From positions 147,641-211,640 of the forward strand of contig JAKCWW010000005.1 of NCBI GenBank assembly GCA_026260175.1: a stretch of DNA of 64,000 nucleotides. Reading direction: 5' to 3'. The stretch's first letter is position 1. Each line of letters opens with the position of its first letter. Below, one piece after another: positions 1-10,810 of the stretch. The DNA is from Reticulitermes lucifugus (taxonomy: Eukaryota; Arthropoda; Insecta; Blattodea; Rhinotermitidae). The translations under genes were made by a program, and so were the position numbers. The notes beneath the pieces are model-generated. The model worked only from the letters and a program-made list of their open reading frames with translations, did not search any database and was not told the origin of the DNA.

Positions 1-40
1 GTGTGTGTGTGTGTGTGTGTGTGTGTGCATGTGTGTGTGT
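1..40. repeat. (GT)n microsatellite
   Basis: About twenty GT units with one CA interruption at 28-29. The array begins at the window edge, so its true length is unknown. Confidence 0.97.
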
Positions 41-1280
41 CTAATAGTGCGTGGTCTAGAAAGTCCAATAATGAGGCGGCCTAGGCCCGTTTTTGGCTGT
101 TGCGCAGCAGAAAAGTCCAATATTACAGTATCTATTCGTTAGTTAAATTATAGAATGGAACAATGCCGCTACTCGTGAAATTGTAATTTCTCTATCTCTG
201 GTAGCATAAATATGCCCTGTACTATATGATATATTGAGAGATTATTTTATCTGACAAGTGTCTCTGGTCGTTTCCTCAGCAGAACCTCGACATGCAATGA
301 ACATGTTTATCACACATGACGCTTGTATGCGAGCCGAAGGCAAATATTCCCAGCAACCTTTTTAAATATCGTGAGTAGATGCATAATATTAACTGAAATA
401 CAATGAAATAAAATGCGTCGATAAAAGTGGAATAATGGCGGGCCTCCTGTCAAGCGAAACAGCCTGAGTGAAGCGTGGACGCTCAATAGAACTTCAGCAG
501 TGGTAAAAACGAACCCGCGGGCCACGACAGATGAACTCTTGCTTAGAACAGACTAGGTGTAGATCGTATTCGGCGTCTGCCTGCTATAAACATTGGAAAT
601 TCTGTCACGGTCTAACAGACTGCGAACAACCATGCACTGAAAGGAACTCCCCTCTGCATTACGTCATTACTTACCGAAATACCGGTATTTATGGGATGTT
701 GTACAAGCAGTCTATTGGAAGTCCCATTCGTGTAAGCTTAGTGTATTTGTAACATTTGGGCAAATGAATGAAATGTACAGTGAATGATTACGTTCACGGT
801 CAACAAGGATACAAATGGGTTTTTATGGGATTCGCATCTTTTAGGTTTATATCTCCATGCAATCTGCTAATTGTAGTAGAGAGCAGAAAGAAACTTTTGG
901 TAATTAGAATACGTTTAGGCCTGTGTAAACACTGGTGTGCCGTGTAATGCTTTTGCCATTTGGTTGGAACGAACAGGATGTTAGGTAGCATAAACTACAG
1001 ACACCAAAGTTGTTCGGTATTTGGCCTATTTACCTTCACGTTTAATAGGTCATACTCTTCTGAGTTACCTCTTATCAGTGGTGCTCTGGTTTTGAATGCA
1101 GCATACGTTATCACGCAGGCAAGGTTTAGAACAATACAGTAATGCAATGTGTTGTAATTACTGCTGGTCAAGGGACAATGATCCACGACAGACTATAAAA
1201 ATATAACTTTAATTTCCATATAGGAAAAACTGCTTGTTAATGACCTGGTCTTACAGGGTTGCAGATTTGTGTGAACAAAC
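41..1280. other. No recognisable feature
   Basis: Unique-looking AT-rich sequence. Short open frames of 60-73 codons occur on both strands but overlap each other, lack any motif I recognise and show no splice-like structure. I see no gene. Confidence 0.6.
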
Positions 1281-1398
1281 TGACTGACTTACTAACTGCC
1301 TAACTAACTAACATCCGTTTTTATTATCAGAACGAACACAAAACCATAAACAGTTATGTTTAATGTGTTTTGTTCGTTCTGATAATAAAAACGGATGT
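1281..1398. repeat. Tetranucleotide run plus hairpin with 28-bp perfect arms
   Basis: A short degenerate TGAC/TAAC tract (1281-1310) leads into an inverted repeat. The left arm at 1311-1338 is exactly complementary to the right arm at 1371-1398 (28 of 28), and the 32-nt spacer is itself partly complementary near the arms (AAAAC against GTTTT). A transcript would fold into a long hairpin. It resembles a miniature fold-back element or a small-RNA precursor. No transposase or target-site duplication was seen. Confidence 0.9.
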
Positions 1399-1429
1399 CG
1401 ATTAACAAGCACAAGAAGATGTTAATACC

Positions 1430-1640
1430 AAAATGAACTAACTAGTTAATCAACCAATCAACTCCATGTACCAGAGCCCTTATTGAGGAGCTAATAATTC
1501 TTCAGTTAGTCAAGAAATTCAATTCATATAAAATGAAGAAACCCAAGTTTATTACCGCATCCACAAGAGCCCGTCACCTGTCCCTCTTCTGTCAGATCAA
1601 TCTAGTCTATGCCACATCCTATTTCTTGAAGACATATATT
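1430..1640 (-). pseudogene. Decayed non-LTR retrotransposon 3' end
   Basis: Read on the minus strand, the block goes from a mutated segment matching the WID-LTQDRDRW-type C-terminal end of a LINE reverse-transcriptase ORF (about 1640-1540) into a 3' untranslated tail. The tail contains GAATTTCTTGACTA and, further on, a GGAGTTGATTGG-like tail (complement of 1455-1530). The same tail occurs at 3930-3998 and 49990-50060 on the plus strand and at 51796-51868 on the minus strand. The reading frame is broken by stops, so it is a dead 5'-truncated copy. The clade cannot be decided from so short a piece. Confidence 0.7.
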
Positions 1641-3659
1641 AATATTATTCTATTTCGTTTAATTAATTTGTGTTAAATAAGTCTCCATATTCTTCCACAG
1701 GTTCACACATTTTACGGTGTGGATTCTCTGGTCCTTTCCAGTTCAGAATTGTCTTGAGGTGTATGGGTTTTTTAGATATTTGGTCATGTCTCAAAATTGA
1801 CAATCTTATAAAAGTAATAAATAAACAATTTTAAGTTTGGTCTCACCAAAAATGTATATCAGTTGTTACTCCTCGATTTGGGACTATTAATAGCTACATT
1901 GATATCGATATTCTTACTCTATTAACCAATGCATTATCAAATGTCTTCACAGAGGCTGAACAAAAGACGAAATGTCTAAAATTCTTTGTCAGATGTACCA
2001 TAAAACTCTTCTGAGAGTAAGAGAACATGGAAACTATGGGAGCATAAGGACACTCTTCGCTGCAGGTTTGATTTTGCGCTGTCCCACAAGGGCTTCGTGT
2101 ATATTGCAGCTTTTGCAGAAGTTAAAATTGTAAGCGTTACTGTATTCTTAACACTGAAATAGAATCCTACACCTTGCGTCGAGATTAATGGAACTCCTCT
2201 ACCCAGATGAAAGAATAAACGTTTTCCCTCTTCCCTGATGTAACCAATAGGACAATAGGGGCGAATAGGCGTTTCTTCTCTGACGACGGGAAATCTACTG
2301 AGAACTCAGTGCACATCTAATAGAAGAACAAGGAAAAGGTACGCATTAATTTTGTTTTACGACCTCCGTATTCAGAATATGGAAGGAGACGGCTGCCATA
2401 TAAGCCTAGAGTTGTTAGTAAACATGGTTGTATGAAGCAATTCATATTATTTAAATCACGCGCGTGGGTCATTACTTGCACGCACTGCCAAATGTTAAAC
2501 AATCGCCTGCGTGGGAGGTCTACATAACCTACCTTCAACGGTCAGGTATTGCATTGCTTGTAACATTCACTTGTTCAGATGGAAGTGATACAGGTATGTC
2601 TGTCAAATATATCGTGTTGCTTTAAATAAGTCAAAATTTAATATAAATGTATGCCCTATGTGTTACTTCTGTTACCACAATTGGGTCAATACAAGTATAT
2701 TGTTTCCAAGGTATTTTAAATTTGAGAAGTGAAATCCTTGTATATTTTATAGGATAATTATTTTATTTGATCAATATTTTTTGTCATTTCCAGTCACCAC
2801 TGCAAAGCGCGTGTGAATGGACCGTTGTGTGGCTGCCGGTTATAAGAAGAAATGACAAACACTACTGGTCAGCTAAAATAGTGTCCCGGTATCTATACAC
2901 AAATTCAGTTACTGCTTTACAGAAAACTCAGTCTGACTCACTACAAAGAACAATTATCTAATGCAGTTTAAGGAAACAATGGGGGTTTATTCTGAGAAAA
3001 CCATAGAACTAGTGTGACATGTGGGGCAAACTGCAGCGCTTTTAAATGTTGCAGCTGATTGTATACATATTTACCAGTGATCTTTAACCACTAAAAGAAT
3101 GGAAACAGAATTATCAGCTGTGTTCTGGTTGCGGCCTTCTGGGTTTTGACACAGTGTTGTCTAACAGATAATCGACCTTCTTTCTATTAAATAAGCCACA
3201 TCATAGTGAAATAGTGAAATCTTAGTTTTGTGACAAATTTTGAAATATTTGTTTTGAGGTTGTTATACAGCGACTACCTCCCAGTCTTCACTACAGCTCG
3301 CCCATTTCTTAGTCTGTTAAATAAATGGGTGTCTTCAACTATTGAATCTTGAAGGAATGTTAATGTTTGTACACTTAAAAATTTTTGAAAAACATTTCAA
3401 AACCAAAACATTCCGTCTGCTGCAACACTGGCCTATTTCACACTAGTGGAGAATTAAAGAAAGCATACGGCCTAGAGTAGACCTACATATTACGACTTGT
3501 TTACTGACATCCACCATTGTTTTACATAGTATTACTTAATGCACAACATTCTATAGCTAATAATAGAGGGATGTTTTAATTAACGAACGTACAGCAGTAA
3601 TTACAGAAGGCTAGCATAATTTAAAATGCTAATGAAAGTAATAACAATAGCTTGTACTA
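1641..3659. other. No recognisable feature
   Basis: AT-rich sequence with no repeat, RNA or coding signal that I can defend. The frames at 2317-2538 (-) and 2767-2961 (+) have no recognisable motif. Confidence 0.55.
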
Positions 3660-3998
3660 CTTACCAGATATAATATCAGTGATGATGAGATAGATTGGGC
3701 ATGTAGCACACACGGAAAGATGCGAAAAAATGGGCCTCCTACATTATGTTGAAAAATTTGTAGGGACCTGTCCACTTTGGGAACCAAGTTTAAATGAGAT
3801 AATAACATTAATACGTGTCTTATGAAGCAGGATATATACGAATCGATTTCATATGGCGCAGGATAGAGAAAAATGGCGGGCTCTTGTAAAATGATAATGG
3901 AACTGCGTTTCCAAAAATATGGGAAGTCCTTGACCAGTTGGGAAAACGTAACTTCTCAAGAAAATCTATAAGTAGGCCTAGTCCATGGAAGTAAGAAG
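3660..3998 (+). pseudogene. Decayed LINE reverse-transcriptase C-terminus and 3' UTR
   Basis: One plus-strand frame reads IGHVAHTERCEKMG near 3694-3740 and later AQDREKWRALVK near 3854-3889, separated by a degraded stretch. These correspond to the GHVARM and AQDRDRWRALV blocks that close the ORF2 of many insect non-LTR retrotransposons, downstream of the polymerase domain. In-frame stops interrupt the frame. After it comes the shared 3' tail (about 3905-3998) with motifs such as TTGACCAGTTGGGAAAACGT and CTTCTCAAGAA, also seen at 49.9 kb and, reversed, at 1.5 and 51.8 kb. The copy is old, and no endonuclease or polymerase domain remains. Confidence 0.75.
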
Positions 3999-3999
3999 T

Positions 4000-4859
4000 G
4001 CAATAATTCCTTACGGTGGCAAAGATGATCGAAGGCAAGTATGTTAAGGACATTAGGTCGTTCCTATTTCCCATCAGTTCATGCACTTCGATTTACAGAG
4101 TTCACAGACAGCTAAAATTCACCGAGGACAGCATGGCAAAACACTTATACTAGGATGATAAGGAACAGAACTGCAAAATATCCATCATTCTCACAAGGCA
4201 GTGTGTGCTTGAAAATGATCAGCTACGGCTCGGCCGATAATCTGTAACATGCATACATCATTACGTAGGTCTCTCAGGTATTTCGTGAGTACTGGTATTG
4301 CGATGATTTGACACAGCAGAAGGTTTATGTTGTTTCACTGCAAAAATCTTTATTTAGGTATGAGAAACGATTGCTATGTTTTGGATAACGTATTACACGT
4401 CTTCAGGGTCAAGTTAATAATTCTATTCAATTTATCTTGTGGTTACTATAACAAACATTCTACGTATCGGGTACAGATTAAACCCACAGTAAAATACGTG
4501 GATAGATTCCAGTTTCATAAAAATCAATACTCACACATCTTGCTATTGTTAGTAAGAGCTGGTAACTAAAAGTGCTGGGCGCAGCTCTTGATGGGAAGGA
4601 GCGTGGTGGAGTTCCAGTCGGTTGGGGAGAAATGTGAGAGGCCATGTTGAGATTGAGGTCGCTAAATTTAAAGACCGGCAAATTCAGTTATTCAATTGCA
4701 GGTCATATGTGGATATTTACAGCATTTAAATGCAATTTATAATTTTGCAAGCCCTGTGTTTAATATAAGAGTTATTTAATTACCCGAAACAGTAACCTGA
4801 CTTCCAGATAACGCGTTTCAAACATTCGATTGATGTGAAATATAAAATCTGTTAAAATC
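4000..4859. other. No recognisable feature
   Basis: No repeat, RNA gene or coding motif seen. Confidence 0.5.
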
Positions 4860-5140
4860 AATCCTGGCGGGAAAAAGAGGAACTGCATGCGTCATGGCGG
4901 TGAAGCGGTTGCAAGGAGAAAACTTTTATGGCCGCCAACACTTTTACGCTTCCTGATTGGTCTCCTGTGATATAAACGGCGGCCATCTTTGGTTCTGAAT
5001 GGGGGAAGGGTTTTACATAATTTATGTAACCCAGCAGGTCCCTAACCTTAGGAAGGGGACCAATAGGAACGCGACAGGAGAATAGTGGAGGGCGGTGACT
5101 CCGCTAACTACTAGTCATGACGTAATATTGACGTCATTCC
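4860..5140. promoter_or_regulatory. GC-richer block with clustered factor-like sites (possible old promoter)
   Basis: This block is visibly richer in CG dinucleotides than its surroundings. It holds three GGC/GCCAT elements resembling YY1/Pho sites (near 4894, 4929 and 4980), an ATTGG (inverted CCAAT) at about 4954, a TATAAA at 4971-4976, and two CRE/ATF-like sites (TGACGTAA at 5118-5125, TGACGTCA at 5129-5136). No downstream ORF supports a gene, so this is only a motif cluster. It could equally be the promoter part of an unrecognised repeat. Confidence 0.22.
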
Positions 5141-5699
5141 AGAAATGGAATCATGAAGGATTGGTTGGCTTGTTTAGTCCCTCACCGGTCTGCTTAAAAT
5201 ACCTATTGCGCACTTACGATTGCAATTATCCTGATCCTTACTTTACATGTTTATATCGGCATTACTGTAATTACACTCTCATCTACTGCCCTACGTCAAT
5301 TTTACCGCATTGAGCAGGTATACCTGCTGTTGAAGCTGTTCGTGGGAAGTGAAAAAATAATATTCATAGCTGTAGCCGGAATTATAAGCAATTAATTTCT
5401 AAATGACGTGCCCTTGAAGGATAGAAAGTAATTTCACGTTCCATTTTAAATTTAAATTGATGACCTTAATATCTTAAGGGTTGTTATTTGTAATTTATGG
5501 CTTGATGTTATCAGTAGAATGATGCAGTTAAACATACATTATGACAGTAAATAAATCTTCTTGATCTGTGCACTATGTTTCTTTAATTGAATTATTAGGC
5601 ACTATTCTTTGTTGCTCACGCGCCATACTTCATGTTGTCCCTGTGCACGTCTTGAAAGCGTAAGTGGGAACAGTGTTACAGCTCCACTTAATCTTTACC

Positions 5700-5925
5700 T
5701 CGGCAGCAGACAGAGGTGACTGGGCAGCTTCATGCCTCTGCTGCGGTAACTGTCGGAAAGGGCCCGCGATAGTCATTTAATAGAAGGGTAAGTAGGCGCT
5801 AGCATATAGTTGATCTGTAGAAGGGCAAAACCTCTTACACCGGCTAGATGTCGAACCACGATTTCTCGGTAGCAAAACCTGTAGCTTAGTCACCATGCCG
5901 ACTACGTTAGTCGGCTCCCTTATTT
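5700..5925 (-). repeat. Degraded tRNA-derived SINE
   Basis: On the minus strand from about 5925, an A-box-like stretch (GGCATGGTGACTAAGCTACAGG, two or three changes from TRGCNNAGYNGG) is followed by a B-box-like GTGGTTCGACATCT about 30 nt later. The spacing suits a tRNA head. The body continues towards 5700 and ends near a small hairpin (GCAGCAGACAGAGG against CCTCTGCTGC, about 5704-5745). The head matches a SINE consensus I remember from cockroach-type genomes. It is too diverged to transcribe well. Confidence 0.55.
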
Positions 5926-5929
5926 TAAG

Positions 5930-6794
5930 TAGGTCTAAGTCAAAGAATAATGTATTTTGGTAAATATATGATGCGGTGTATTTGATAGATGTTACCGACT
6001 TTTGGAGTAACCCATTTGAAGCATGAAAAACGTTTCTCCGAAAAGTCAATAAACTTTTAACAGGATACACGGTGTCAGCACCCAGAAGATAGACCCTAGT
6101 ATTCTGCCTTATCACCACCTGAAGTTAGGACAGTAGCTTCTCATCGTAAAGTCTGGTATTGTTTCGGAAAGAAGGAACCTTAGCTGCGCTTTAATTCTAA
6201 GAGTCGGTATTATGTATACTTAATACGTAGTCCTGCTTTAATTAAGTTTTGTGAAATACAGGCCTATAGACAAGTTGTAAGGCTCCTCAGTGAAATAGGG
6301 TTAAAGGCATATTTATTTGTGTTACAAGTGAGAGTCTCTCTTCAAATCAAAATTCGTCAAGATCATTGTGACTCACAAATTAATCGTATTTGGATATTTT
6401 ACCTCTTTATTCATACTCTTCTTTTCGTCTGTGGTCACTGATGTCTTTATGTGTTTCTGTATTATTTTAAGTATGTAGTGGACAAGTTAATATCAGACTT
6501 CAAATTCCTTCTTAATATCTTATATATATCCGTTTATCGTGCGCGTTTTGAGAACTGTATTTATTTGTTCACTCAAACTCCATTCTTCCTTATTAAGAAA
6601 AGGTAACTGGTAGGTCTCACAGTACGCTGCTAACAATTTGTTCTGCCTTTAAGCTCCATTATGCAATTTTAAGTGTTTTCACAATATTGTGGCCTTTAAA
6701 CATATGACATTAGTCTTCGTCCTTTAGGACTAGGGACCTATAAAAAAACGAGTGTTCGTGGAATTTGTAGACCGATTGGAGAAATCTATCAATC
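5930..6794. other. No recognisable feature
   Basis: AT-rich sequence without repeat or gene signal that I can support. Confidence 0.5.
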
Positions 6795-7042
6795 TCCATC
6801 TCCAGGAGTTCCTTTATATACCACCAAATTTAACATTCAAAAATTCTACGTTCTGCCAACAGAGAGCATTGGTGTTTCTGTATGTATCTCACAACATGCA
6901 ACGTCTTTTATCCTGTAAAATATTAAGTTTGGGTATTTGTAATCAAGATGGAGAAAGTTTACCGCGCGGTAGGACCTCCGTCTTTAAAGAAGAGAGATTA
7001 TGTTTCGTCCTTAAAGGGTTAAATTATCCTGCATATTTTTAA
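6795..7042 (+). repeat. Dispersed-repeat remnant, family shared with 12.35 kb
   Basis: The segment from 6838 (AAAATTCTACGTTCTGCC) aligns by eye with the minus-strand reading of 12440-12340 (AAATTCTACATTCTGTCC) over about 50 nt with roughly two-thirds identity. A 96-codon open frame runs across it. I regard this as a by-product of a high-copy insect repeat that carries a quasi-ORF, not a gene, because the other copy does not preserve the frame. Family and type are unknown. Confidence 0.4.
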
Positions 7043-7540
7043 TTGTCTTAATTTTACTGATTGCCTCTTGTATTATAAACAGTGTGATTTTCTTCCCATC
7101 TGAAGCATATGCGTATAGGGCCCACATTTTTCTACTAAATTTCGTTTTCACTTCCTGTCTTCCCATTTATTTGTATACACAGGTCCACTCACCGAAAACC
7201 TGACATGCCTCTTGTCAAAGAGCGTTTGGTTTCTTCAGCTTTCCTGTTTGAACATTCCTCGTGACGCACAATAAAACTCTTCGACGCAGATCGTAAAGGA
7301 AGACTGAATTTTTTGAAACTGTAACTTCATGGGGTGAATGGTGAAGAAGTAGGCCCCACGCTTGTTCTTTTTGTAGTACGCTAAGTTTCACTGCAGTGGG
7401 TAGGTCTAAGTGAACATTGAGAATAACAGTTTTCCTATGGCTTGTAGGCCTACCAGAGGTCATCACACGACACTAAAGTTGGCTTGTGATATACTATGAG
7501 AGCAAATAATATTATTGGTCTCATACATCTTCTTCCAAAG

Positions 7541-7600
7541 GGCCCATCGGCAGATGCTCCGGATGCACCGCACTTTGGGCTTATTGTGCAGTTATTTGCC
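7541..7600 (-). repeat. 3' fragment of SINE family 2
   Basis: GGGCCCATCGGCAGATGCTCC and the following GGATGCACCGCA match the 3' part of the full SINE at 45028-45305 (GGGCCCCGCAGCAGATGATACGGACGCACCGCA at 45050-45082). The orientation is the same. Only the distal part is present; no tRNA head lies nearby. Confidence 0.6.
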
Positions 7601-7749
7601 TCACACTTTTAAGACCACAAATTCACACCTGTATGTTTCACAACGTCTGACACCTTTCGGATTAAGGGACTCCGCTTCTTTTCTTTTTCTTAGCAATGTA
7701 GTGCAGAAGTTCACATAGCGAAAATTTCTATGTTTTTTGGTGACAGAGT

Positions 7750-8029
7750 AATAAGGTGCTGCAGGATTTCAAGCTTCCGCCGTGGTGAAAAGCATGCAAT
7801 TCTGAAATGTCCTTAAATATTCCGTTTCTATATTCTATACTCAGTATTGAATTGGTAGTTACAGAAGTTTCGAGAAAAACAATCAGTCTCATCTTCAAGG
7901 TTAAGGAGTCCAAGAAGAATGCCTGGAATATTTAGGTGGGCAGTTGTATGTCGTCTCGAAACGTCGGTAACTAATTACCAATGTAAACTGCATAACATTC
8001 CAGAAGAGTAAAGGCCTAATAAGGTGTTG
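7750..8029. mobile_element. Fold-back insertion with 13-bp target-site duplication
   Basis: TAATAAGGTG(C/T)TG occurs at 7750-7762 and 8017-8029 (12 of 13 identical) and brackets a 254-bp insert. Inside, a diverged arm around 7850-7910 (TTGGTAGTTACAGAAGTTTCGAGA) mirrors the arm at 7952-8009 (TCTCGAAACGTCGGTAACTAATTACCAA). The left end (GATTTCAAGCTTCCGCC) is the reverse complement of the right end of the element at 23913-24148. The two are therefore separate insertions of one composite repeat in opposite orientation. The variable-length duplication fits target-primed integration. No ORF is present. Confidence 0.75.
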
Positions 8030-8860
8030 TGGCCTCCTCCTTCACCAATCCGAATGCAGGTTGATGTTTACTTGCGGGGCACGTTAAGAAAAATTAACTA
8101 TAGTGAACATGCTCACACTGAAGACGATCTGAAAGGAATCATTCAGGATGTTGTGTCTCCAAAGAACCCCGACATACAATGATGAACCTGTTTGTGAGAT
8201 GTAACGCCCAATGGGAGCCGAAAGATAGCACTTACAGCACATTCTTTAGCCTAAATCCGGTAAGAAACTCATAATGTTAACTGCAAACTACTGAATTAAA
8301 TTTTCCAGCATTTTCTTAGAATAAATGAAAAATTAAACGCAATATAAACTGAAATATACGTTACAAACTGAAATGCTTGGACAAATAGTATTTAGCAAAG
8401 GTCAAACATATATCGGTTTTTAGCTTCTGATTTAGTAGCCGTGAAAGTGTGTTAAGTTCAGAATTGAAGTATGTTGTGCCTTCGATAATAGTTTATAAAC
8501 AAATATGGTAATAGAAATGTCTAATATACTTAAGTCTATCGTCAAAGGTGACTTGACACTTAACAGCTACTTAATCAAGTGAAATCAAACTTATATCAGT
8601 GTCTCTATGATTAAAATCTTCTGGAATGAATTTGATCAGCATTCAGGTAATCTAAAATAGGCTTAGAATTGCCACATGTTTGGGTTGAGAATTGTAAGTA
8701 GGCCTACGTAAATTTGAAATATTTTTATTCGGTCTATTAGAAGGTATAAGTTAGAATTTAGGAAGAGTGACTATTCGATGAACAAAAGTGATATACTCTG
8801 CCGTCAGCAAGTGTTTGCGTTATTGTAATTTTTTTATATTTCATGTTGTATATCTTCCGT
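8030..8860. other. No recognisable feature
   Basis: No gene, RNA or clear repeat seen. The boundary of the element carrying the next hammerhead motif could lie here but cannot be placed. Confidence 0.45.
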
Positions 8861-8881
8861 GAAGCAGTTTAATTCGCACAC

Positions 8882-8940
8882 ACATGAAGCTCCCTGAAGA
8901 TGGCCAGGATATGTAGCCGAAACACGTAGGAGCTTTGTGT
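8882..8940 (+). ncRNA. Type I hammerhead ribozyme motif
   Basis: The core CTGAAGA (8894-8900) fits CUGANGA. Stem II is GGC (8902-8904) paired with GCC (8916-8918), followed by GAA (8919-8921). Stem III is a minimal AC/GT (8922-8923 with 8926-8927) with a two-base loop. The predicted cleavage base is A8928. Stem I pairs 8882-8893 with 8929-8940: twelve consecutive pairs, two of them G-U. The one oddity is an extra U at 8901 next to stem II, also present in the other two motifs in this window. Known minimal type I hammerheads of this shape occur in Penelope-like retroelements; membership here is inferred. Confidence 0.75.
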
Positions 8941-10417
8941 AATAAAAACAAAACATTGTGCAACTAGTTGGTGGTAAATTTGTGTGTAATGTTTTTATTC
9001 CACCGCAGTAGGTTGAGGATATGTTTCTGTGAATTTGTGGGTTTTAATGAGCCCAATATCCATCACTGAGATGAGAAATGGATACGTATGGAATAGTGGA
9101 TGGAATGACAAATGAAAGCGGAAAATCTAAGTAGGCAAAATCGGGGGGCCATTTCCAGTGCATCTTTGTTCAACGCAAAATCCTCATGACCTCTCCCTGG
9201 AAAGAAACTGCTTCTTCTCGGTAAAAATACCGACGACTAACCGCATGAAATATCGTACCACTTTGCAGGCTATTACTCTGGGGTTTACAGTCCATTCTGT
9301 CTTCTTGTCTACAGTTATGCCAGCTGTGAATTGTGTAAAATTAGACTGCTGTGGAATTATCCTGAATGGACAGTGCAGCCTTGATTTTAACCTGGTAACT
9401 TACGTAATATAAATAAATAACTTATTTTATGGAGTTAATTTCTCCTGAAAGACACACCCACGATTATATAACAGACTGGGCCAACAGCAGTGCGAATTGA
9501 GCAAGAAAAGGGCTGGTTTCAGTTAAATTTAATCCGTGAACCTACCTTCATCCCCCACTGCCATACTCCTTTACCACCACCCTGAACAACTCATTAGTAT
9601 CTCAAGGTAAATGGTACTCTATGCCAGAGGGCGCCGTTTGCTGACTCTTCACGGAGACAGCACTTAAGTGATACGTAACAAATGCATGTTACATGGCTGT
9701 GCCCTAAATAATGCTTGTAACACCGCCTTAGCCTTCTGTTGCTTTCTAGGCTATTTTGTCGATGTCCCGCATTCCAGCACTTGATTTTATGTTCCATGCT
9801 TTACAGTAATATCCTATTTCAGTTCTTCCATAATATGGAAGTCGTAAAATATTTCTCTTACTAAACTGAAATAACTGGATCCTACTTTGGTGGTCAATAT
9901 GTAGGGAAAGAAAGGAATTTCTTAGGAATGTTAATTCATTAAAGATTATGAAGTCCGAACTTTCATTTTAATCAGAGTATTCTTCAGTTCAACATGAATA
10001 TCTAATACTCCTAAGTTATTACTTTTTTCAATTGCACAAAATTAACTAAATTATACTGCCTACACCTTGGCAAGCAACGACACTCTTGGACACACCTGCC
10101 TCAGATTGGTCTAAGAAACAACAATAAGCTGAATTGTTATTTTGAAGCAAAGCCTAATAATAACGCGGACAGAAAGGTTTAGCCTTTACACTGTAGGCCT
10201 ACTTATACTGGGAGGCGTATTTTGCCTCGTACACTTTGAAGAACATAATAAATCAATACTAGCAAAAATATCGTTTACTGTATTCCTTATCATGAAATGT
10301 AACAGCATTCTTACGTCTAACTACGCTATTTTATAGGCTCATATTCTTACCTTATATACTTATTAACATATTGATTCGTTCTTACTTTTTCGAAATATGT
10401 TCATATTTATATTCTTA
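8941..10417. other. Mostly featureless; small inverted repeat after the ribozyme
   Basis: Immediately after the hammerhead, AATAAAAACA (8941-8950) is mirrored by TGTTTTTATT (8990-8999), perhaps part of the same element. The rest to 10417 shows no supportable gene or repeat. Confidence 0.45.
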
Positions 10418-10753
10418 CAAAACGTACAGCACGAAGTTACTGCCCAAAACGTACAGCACGAAGTTACTGCCCAAAACGTANNNNNNNNNNNNNNNNNNNN
10501 NNNNNNNNNNNNNNNNNNNNNNNNNNNNNNNNNNNNNNNNNNNNNNNNNNNNNNNNNNNNNNNNNNNNNNNNNNNNNNNNNNNNNNNNNNNNNNNNNNNN
10601 NNNNNNNNNNNNNNNNNNNNNNNNNNNNNNNNNNNNNNNNNNNNNNNNNNNNNNNNNNNNNNNNNNNNNNNNNNNNNNNNNNNNNNNNNNCCAAAACGTA
10701 CAGCACGAAGTTACTGCCCAAAACGTACAGCACGAAGTTACTGCCCAAAACGT
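10418..10753 (+). repeat. 27-bp minisatellite
   Basis: The 27-base unit (CAGCACGAAGTTACTGCCCA plus AAACGTA) starts at 10427 and 10454 before the gap, and again at 10701 after it, with near-identical copies. The central 210 bases are N. Because 27 is a multiple of three, frames stay open through the array, but this does not imply coding. The copies on either side of the gap are out of register by 4 bases, so the gap length or the array contains an error or indel. Confidence 0.95.
10481..10690. other. Assembly gap (210 N) inside the minisatellite
   Basis: Run of N flanked on both sides by the same 27-bp unit. The missing sequence is most simply more copies of the array. Confidence 0.97.
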
Positions 10754-10810
10754 TTCCAACAACAAAGCACCATTTAACGATTTAAAAAAAAAGTGCTACA
10801 AAGTTATCTC

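Noticed and set aside
5777-6118. 113-codon minus-strand open frame
   Set aside because: It runs through the degraded SINE head, whose quasi-ORF is a known by-product of such repeats.
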